A stretch of 18,002 bases of DNA from positions 1-18,002 of the forward strand of contig CABQWP010000045.1 of the NCBI GenBank assembly GCA_902467875.1. Reading direction: 5' to 3'. Source of the stretch: an uncultured Collinsella sp. (GTDB lineage: Bacteria > Actinomycetota > Coriobacteriia > Coriobacteriales > Coriobacteriaceae). Each line of letters starts with the position of its first letter. Position 1 is the stretch's first letter. The translations under genes were made by a program, and so were the position numbers. Below, piece by piece: positions 14,600 through 18,002 of this stretch. The notes beneath the pieces were generated by a model that worked only from the letters and a program-made list of their open reading frames with translations, made no database searches and was not told the origin of the DNA.

Positions 14600-16444
14600 T
14601 TGAATTATCTGAGTGAGATGCTCAAGTTGCCGGTCTTGGACGTCGATGGCGAAAAGCTCGGCGTAGTGAACGATTTTGGCATTGCCACCGGCGAAGTTTT
14701 TCCGCACGTGACGTCGCTCGCGTTCCGCGGACCCGGCAAGACGCCGTTTATGATCAGCTGGCGCAAATGGGTCGACCGTATCGACGAGACGGGTGTACAC
14801 CTTAAGACGTCGGCCACCGAAATCCGTTTTTCGTACCTGCAGCCGACCGAACTCTTGCTTGCCCGCGACGTGCTCAACAAGCAGATTGTCGACACGCAGG
14901 GCATGAAGGTTGTGCGCGTAAACGACATCAAGTTTTCCATGTCGGGCGAAAACCAGCTGCGCCTGCTGGGTGCCGAGGTCGGTGCTCGCGGTCTGCTACG
15001 CGCCATCAGCCCCGCGCTCGAGCATATCGTCGAAGGCTTTATGAAGCACCTAGGCAAGCCGCTCAGTGAGGACATCATCGCTTGGTCCTACATGGACCTG
15101 CTCGACCGCTCGACCAAGAACATTCAACTCTCGGTGTCGCACAAGACGCTCGGCGAGCTGCACCCTGCCGACATCGCCGACATTATCGAGCAGCTCGACC
15201 CGCGCCTACGCGCGCAGGTGTTTGCGCAGCTCGATACTGCCCAGGCCGCCGAGGCCATCTCGGAGTTCGATGACGACGAGCTTATGACCGAGATGCTCGA
15301 GGGCCTGTCCGACACGGACGCATCGTCGATGCTGGCCATGATGGACCCGGACGACGCCGCCGACCTGATCGACGAGCTCGATTACGAGAAGGCCGAGAAG
15401 CTCCTGCGCCTGATGGGCGTCAAGGAAGAGAAAGCGATTCGTAACCTGCTGGGGTATGAGGACAACACCGCCGGCCGCATCATGACCTCGGAGTTTGTCT
15501 CCCTGCCCGCCACGGCAACGGTCGGTGACGCCATCGAGGCGATTCGCGAGCTCGACGAGGACTTCGAGAGCGTCTACTACGTCTATACCGAGGATCCGAG
15601 CGGCATGCTGACCGGCGTGCTTTCGCTGCGCACGCTGATCGTAGCCGACCGCGACGCCACGCTGGGTCAGCTGGCTTATCGCGACCTGGTCTATGTGTCG
15701 CCCGACGAGGACCAGGAAGACGTGACGGACGAGATGACCAAGTACGACCTGGTTGCCATCCCTGTCTGCGACGAGAACCGTCATATCCTGGGTATCGTAA
15801 CCTTCGACGACGCCATGGACGTTATCGCTGAGGAGCATCAGGAGGACCTGCAGATCGCCGGTGTCGGCTCGGGCGATAGCGCGTCGGACGACTCGACGAA
15901 CGTGCTCAGCTGGTTCGTGCATCGCCAGTACTGGGTTGTTGTATGGGGCATCGCGTCGTGCATCATGGCGACCGTGCTGGGGACGGCGCTCGGCTCCGCT
16001 CATCTGGTGGTGTTCCCCATGTGCGCCATGCCGCTCGTGCTGCTGGCGGCCTCGCGCATGGTGTCGTTCGTCAAGAACTACTTCCTCGAGTACGACGGCC
16101 ACGACGACGAGCCCAAACCGTACCTGGGATTCTTCTTCCAGAGCACGGGTATGGGCCTGATCCTTTCGCTCGTGACCTACCTGTGCGCGCAGCTGGTGCG
16201 CACCGCTGCATTCCCCGATGCGTCCATGTTTGAGGAGCAACTCTTTACCGGGTGTTTTAATATCGCTGCTATCATTTGCCTGGTTGGCAACATGAGTGCC
16301 GTGATTTACCTGATGGTGCTGTTCTGGCGTGACGAGCATGACCTCAACACGTCGGGCACCGCCATGAACGTTATTGCCGTCATGATCTCGTGCGTAGCGT
16401 ACTGCGCCGCTGCGGTGCTGCTCACCATGTCGGTCATTGGCTAG
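14600..16444 (+). CDS. MgtE-like protein: PRC + MgtE_N + CBS + degenerate membrane domain
   Basis: This is a 614-residue protein. Residues 1-80 and about 85-150 look like PRC-barrel modules (LPVLDVDGEKLGVVNDFG 10-27; IVDTQGMKVVRVND 96-109). A MgtE_N superhelical domain follows (about 183-285; LGELHPADIADIIEQLD 184-200). Next are a CBS pair (about 286-415; NTAGRIMTSEFVSL 289-302) and five helices (about 442-463, 466-486, 508-532, 550-575, 588-612). In MgtE the N and CBS domains sense cytosolic Mg2+ and gate the pore. Here the pore part aligns only loosely. I see no GGNAGTQ-like motif, and the region matching the TTxTDxxG segment with MgtE's selectivity Asp reads NVIAVMISCVAY (590-601). TTG 14600 is chosen because GGGGAG (14589-14594) precedes it and LSEMLKLPV fits a PRC start. 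ATG 14618 is the alternative. The ribosome-binding site of the transporter gene overlaps its stop. Confidence 0.85.
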   Translation: MNYLSEMLKLPVLDVDGEKLGVVNDFGIATGEVFPHVTSLAFRGPGKTPFMISWRKWVDRIDETGVHLKTSATEIRFSYLQPTELLLARDVLNKQIVDTQGMKVVRVNDIKFSMSGENQLRLLGAEVGARGLLRAISPALEHIVEGFMKHLGKPLSEDIIAWSYMDLLDRSTKNIQLSVSHKTLGELHPADIADIIEQLDPRLRAQVFAQLDTAQAAEAISEFDDDELMTEMLEGLSDTDASSMLAMMDPDDAADLIDELDYEKAEKLLRLMGVKEEKAIRNLLGYEDNTAGRIMTSEFVSLPATATVGDAIEAIRELDEDFESVYYVYTEDPSGMLTGVLSLRTLIVADRDATLGQLAYRDLVYVSPDEDQEDVTDEMTKYDLVAIPVCDENRHILGIVTFDDAMDVIAEEHQEDLQIAGVGSGDSASDDSTNVLSWFVHRQYWVVVWGIASCIMATVLGTALGSAHLVVFPMCAMPLVLLAASRMVSFVKNYFLEYDGHDDEPKPYLGFFFQSTGMGLILSLVTYLCAQLVRTAAFPDASMFEEQLFTGCFNIAAIICLVGNMSAVIYLMVLFWRDEHDLNTSGTAMNVIAVMISCVAYCAAAVLLTMSVIG

Positions 16445-16452
16445 GTGGTCGC

Positions 16453-17715
16453 GTGCAAAATACCAAGCAAAAGTCGGGCACCAAGCAAAAGTTGACCATC
16501 GCGGCCATCTTTGGCGCTATGGGCCCCGGTCTGCTGGCGGCGCTTTCGGGCAATGACGCCGGCGGCATTGCAACGTATTCCAGTGCGGGCGCCAACTATG
16601 GCTACAAGATGCTCTGGATGCTTCCCGTCATGACTGTGCTGCTCATCGTGACGCAGGAGACCGCGGCGCGCTGCGGCTGCGTCACGGGCAAGGGCCTGGC
16701 ATCGCTCATCCGCGAGCGCTTTGGCGTGCGCAAGAGTGTACTTGCTATGGCGGCGCTGTTGATCGCCAACACGGCTGTGACCATTTCGGAGTTTGCGGGT
16801 ATCGCCAGCGGCCTTGCTCTCTTTGGCGTGCCGGCGAGCATCTCGGTGCCTTTGGTGGCGCTGCTGGTGTGGATGCTTACCATGTCGGGTAGTTTCCAGC
16901 GCATCGAGAAGATTCTGCTGCTGGTAAGCTGCGTCTTCGTGACCTATATTGTCGCCGCGTTTATGGCTGGCCCCAACTGGGGTGAGGTCGCGGTCGACCT
17001 GGTCGTGCCTAACATTCAAAATGACCCCAGCTACGTGTCGCTCGTGGTCGCAACGATCGGTACCACCATCGCGCCGTGGATGATTTTCTTGGCGCAGAAC
17101 AACGTGGTCGATAAGAACGCGGGCGAGGACGACATCGTGCTGCAGCGTATTGATACCGTGAGCGGCTCGATCGCTGCTGATATCATTGCGGGCTTCATTA
17201 TCATCACGACCGGTACGGTGCTGTTCCCGGCGGGTATTCAGATTAGCGATGCCGCCGATGCTGCCCGCGCGCTGGAGCCTATTGCGGGTCAGTGGTCCAC
17301 GGTACTGTTTGCCTCGGGCCTGGTCGCGGCGAGCTTCTTGGCCGCCTGCGTGCTGCCGGGCGTTACGTCGAGCGCTATCTGCGAGGCATTTGGCTGGGAG
17401 CGCGGTGCCGACCGCAGCTGGGACGAGGCCCCGGTTTACCGCGGCATCATTACGGCCATCATCGGTATCTCTGCCGTGCTGGTGCTTATGCCCGGCGTCG
17501 ATCTGTTCCAGATTATGATGACCTCACAGGTCATCAATGGCGTGCTACTGCCCGTGGTTCTGGTGTTCCAGGTGGTTATCGCCGCCGACCGTCACATCAT
17601 GGGTGCCAACCGCAATGGCCGCGTGTGGAACGTGCTCACTTGGGCGACTATCGCCGTGATTACGGTGCTGACAGTCGTCATGTTTGTGCTGCAAGCGATG
17701 GGCTACAGCGCTTAA
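16453..17715 (+). CDS. NRAMP-family divalent metal transporter, NRMT-like (probable Mg2+)
   Basis: This is a 420-residue, roughly eleven-helix transporter. GPGLLAALSGNDAGGIATYS (24-43) aligns with the NRAMP TM1 metal-site helix, but the canonical DPGN is DAGG (Asp35, Gly38). In TM6, TTIAPWMIF (204-212) replaces the canonical MPHN region. The metal-coordinating Met is Ala207 and the following His is Trp209. Loss of the soft Met ligand and the His matches what I recall of NRAMP-related magnesium transporters (NRMTs), described from the coriobacterium Eggerthella lenta, which carry hydrated Mg2+ without proton coupling. GTG 16453 is the start: it is in frame, AGGTGG (16443-16448) lies just upstream, and the homology begins shortly after. 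It lies eight bases after the MgtE-like stop, in the same transcript. Mn2+ transport remains possible. Confidence 0.85.
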   Translation: MQNTKQKSGTKQKLTIAAIFGAMGPGLLAALSGNDAGGIATYSSAGANYGYKMLWMLPVMTVLLIVTQETAARCGCVTGKGLASLIRERFGVRKSVLAMAALLIANTAVTISEFAGIASGLALFGVPASISVPLVALLVWMLTMSGSFQRIEKILLLVSCVFVTYIVAAFMAGPNWGEVAVDLVVPNIQNDPSYVSLVVATIGTTIAPWMIFLAQNNVVDKNAGEDDIVLQRIDTVSGSIAADIIAGFIIITTGTVLFPAGIQISDAADAARALEPIAGQWSTVLFASGLVAASFLAACVLPGVTSSAICEAFGWERGADRSWDEAPVYRGIITAIIGISAVLVLMPGVDLFQIMMTSQVINGVLLPVVLVFQVVIAADRHIMGANRNGRVWNVLTWATIAVITVLTVVMFVLQAMGYSA

Positions 17716-17733
17716 CGCCCACTTTTGCTTCCG

Positions 17734-17768
17734 AACAGGCCGCAGCGATGGGCTGCGGCCTGTTTTTT
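17734..17768 (+). terminator. Strong intrinsic terminator of the metal-transport unit
   Basis: A perfect 13-bp stem (AACAGGCCGCAGC 17734-17746 with its complement 17752-17764) encloses GATGG. A run of six T at 17763-17768 overlaps and extends the right arm. It lies 18 bases after the NRAMP-like stop codon. Confidence 0.92.
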
Positions 17769-17860
17769 GTCTGCTATAGGGTGTTAGTTATATAGCAATG
17801 GACAAAAAATGCCAAATATGAGTACTGTTGCTAAGTGAATAGCATTTACATCCTAAAAGA

Positions 17861-17890
17861 TAATGAACATAGCCTTTAGTATGTTCATTA
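17861..17890. repeat. Perfect 11-bp AT-rich inverted repeat
   Basis: TAATGAACATA (17861-17871) pairs perfectly with TATGTTCATTA (17880-17890) around an 8-base loop. AAAA follows on + and TATCTTTTA on -, so it could be an operator or a - strand terminator for an unseen gene to the right. Confidence 0.5.
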
Positions 17891-17972
17891 AAATTGGCTC
17901 CAATACGCCTTAAACCAGTCAGGTTGGCTGCTTTAGGGGGTTGTAGGGGTAGCGCACAGAGATGTGGTGTAA

Positions 17973-17994
17973 GAGGCGGGGCATGCCCCGCCTC
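17973..17994. terminator. 22-bp perfect GC palindrome, terminator-like
   Basis: GAGGCGGGGCA (17973-17983) is followed without spacer by its exact complement (17984-17994), then CGCCCTTT to the window edge. It would form a stem of about 9 bp with a small loop. The U-tract, if any, is cut off by the window end. Confidence 0.4.
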
Positions 17995-18002
17995 CGCCCT
18001 TT

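Larger units (their letters stand above)
17769..18002. other. Gene-free AT-rich end region with inverted repeats
   Basis: No gene with a start and ribosome-binding site is visible. The first 120 bases are much richer in A and T than the rest of the window. It contains TGCTATA (17772-17778) with TATAGCA (17791-17797), the 11-bp hairpin at 17861-17890 and the GC palindrome at 17973-17994. It may be the promoter/operator or terminator region of genes beyond the window. Confidence 0.5.

Noticed and set aside
15206..16339. A 377-residue open frame on the - strand
   Set aside because: It is antisense to the CBS and membrane parts of the MgtE-like gene and has the same His/Gln/Arg-rich shadow composition.

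Overview
The window is GC-rich bacterial chromosome with tightly packed genes and ordinary core-type functions. Codon use, gene content and the metal-transport pair at the right end point to a gut Coriobacteriia actinobacterium, most likely Collinsella or a close relative. This is inference from pattern recognition; no database was searched. I see no rRNA, tRNA, CRISPR array, prophage or complete insertion sequence.

Layout, left to right. (1) Positions 1-4818 hold export or membrane-remodelling ABC genes on the + strand: the tail of one ABC-2 permease, a complete ABC-2 permease, a MacB/LolD-type ATPase and an 888-residue FtsX-type permease with a long Ala/Asp-rich coiled-coil-like insert. A terminator-like hairpin follows. 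(2) Positions 4938-5582 encode a class I SAM methyltransferase. It is followed by about 380 bases without a gene that carry an imperfect 18-nt tandem repeat and a cluster of small hairpin repeats. (3) Positions 5964-7169 encode a DUF362-type protein with two 4Fe-4S motifs. It shares a bidirectional terminator with a convergent membrane-anchored alpha/beta hydrolase (7334-8299, - strand). (4) The hydrolase diverges from a hemolysin-III/PAQR family protein (8486-9169). The hydrolase promoter is flanked by two near-identical inverted-repeat boxes. (5) A CNNM/CorC-type CBS protein (9277-10650) is followed by a free-standing protein resembling the N-terminal domain of cyanophycin synthetase (10675-11508). 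Next come a YtxH-like and a PRC-barrel protein that overlap by one base (11645-12789). (6) Positions 12862-14268 encode a membrane-anchored NodB-fold protein whose metal-binding residues look lost. (7) Positions 14600-17715 are a two-gene unit: a PRC + MgtE_N + CBS + five-helix membrane protein (a degenerate MgtE), then an NRAMP-family transporter with a non-canonical metal site. A strong terminator closes it. (8) The last 230 bases are AT-rich with several inverted repeats and no gene.

The most interesting unit is (7). The NRAMP-like protein has the altered TM1 and TM6 motifs I associate with NRAMP-related magnesium transporters (NRMTs). Its partner keeps the Mg2+-sensing cytosolic domains of MgtE but appears to have lost the ion-selective pore residues. 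A structured leader of about 205 nt lies upstream, and part of its main hairpin can instead pair with the ribosome-binding site. Together these suggest a Mg2+ uptake system with a separate sensor subunit and RNA-level control. A second theme is a family of hairpin repeats with a conserved loop but variable, co-varying stems.
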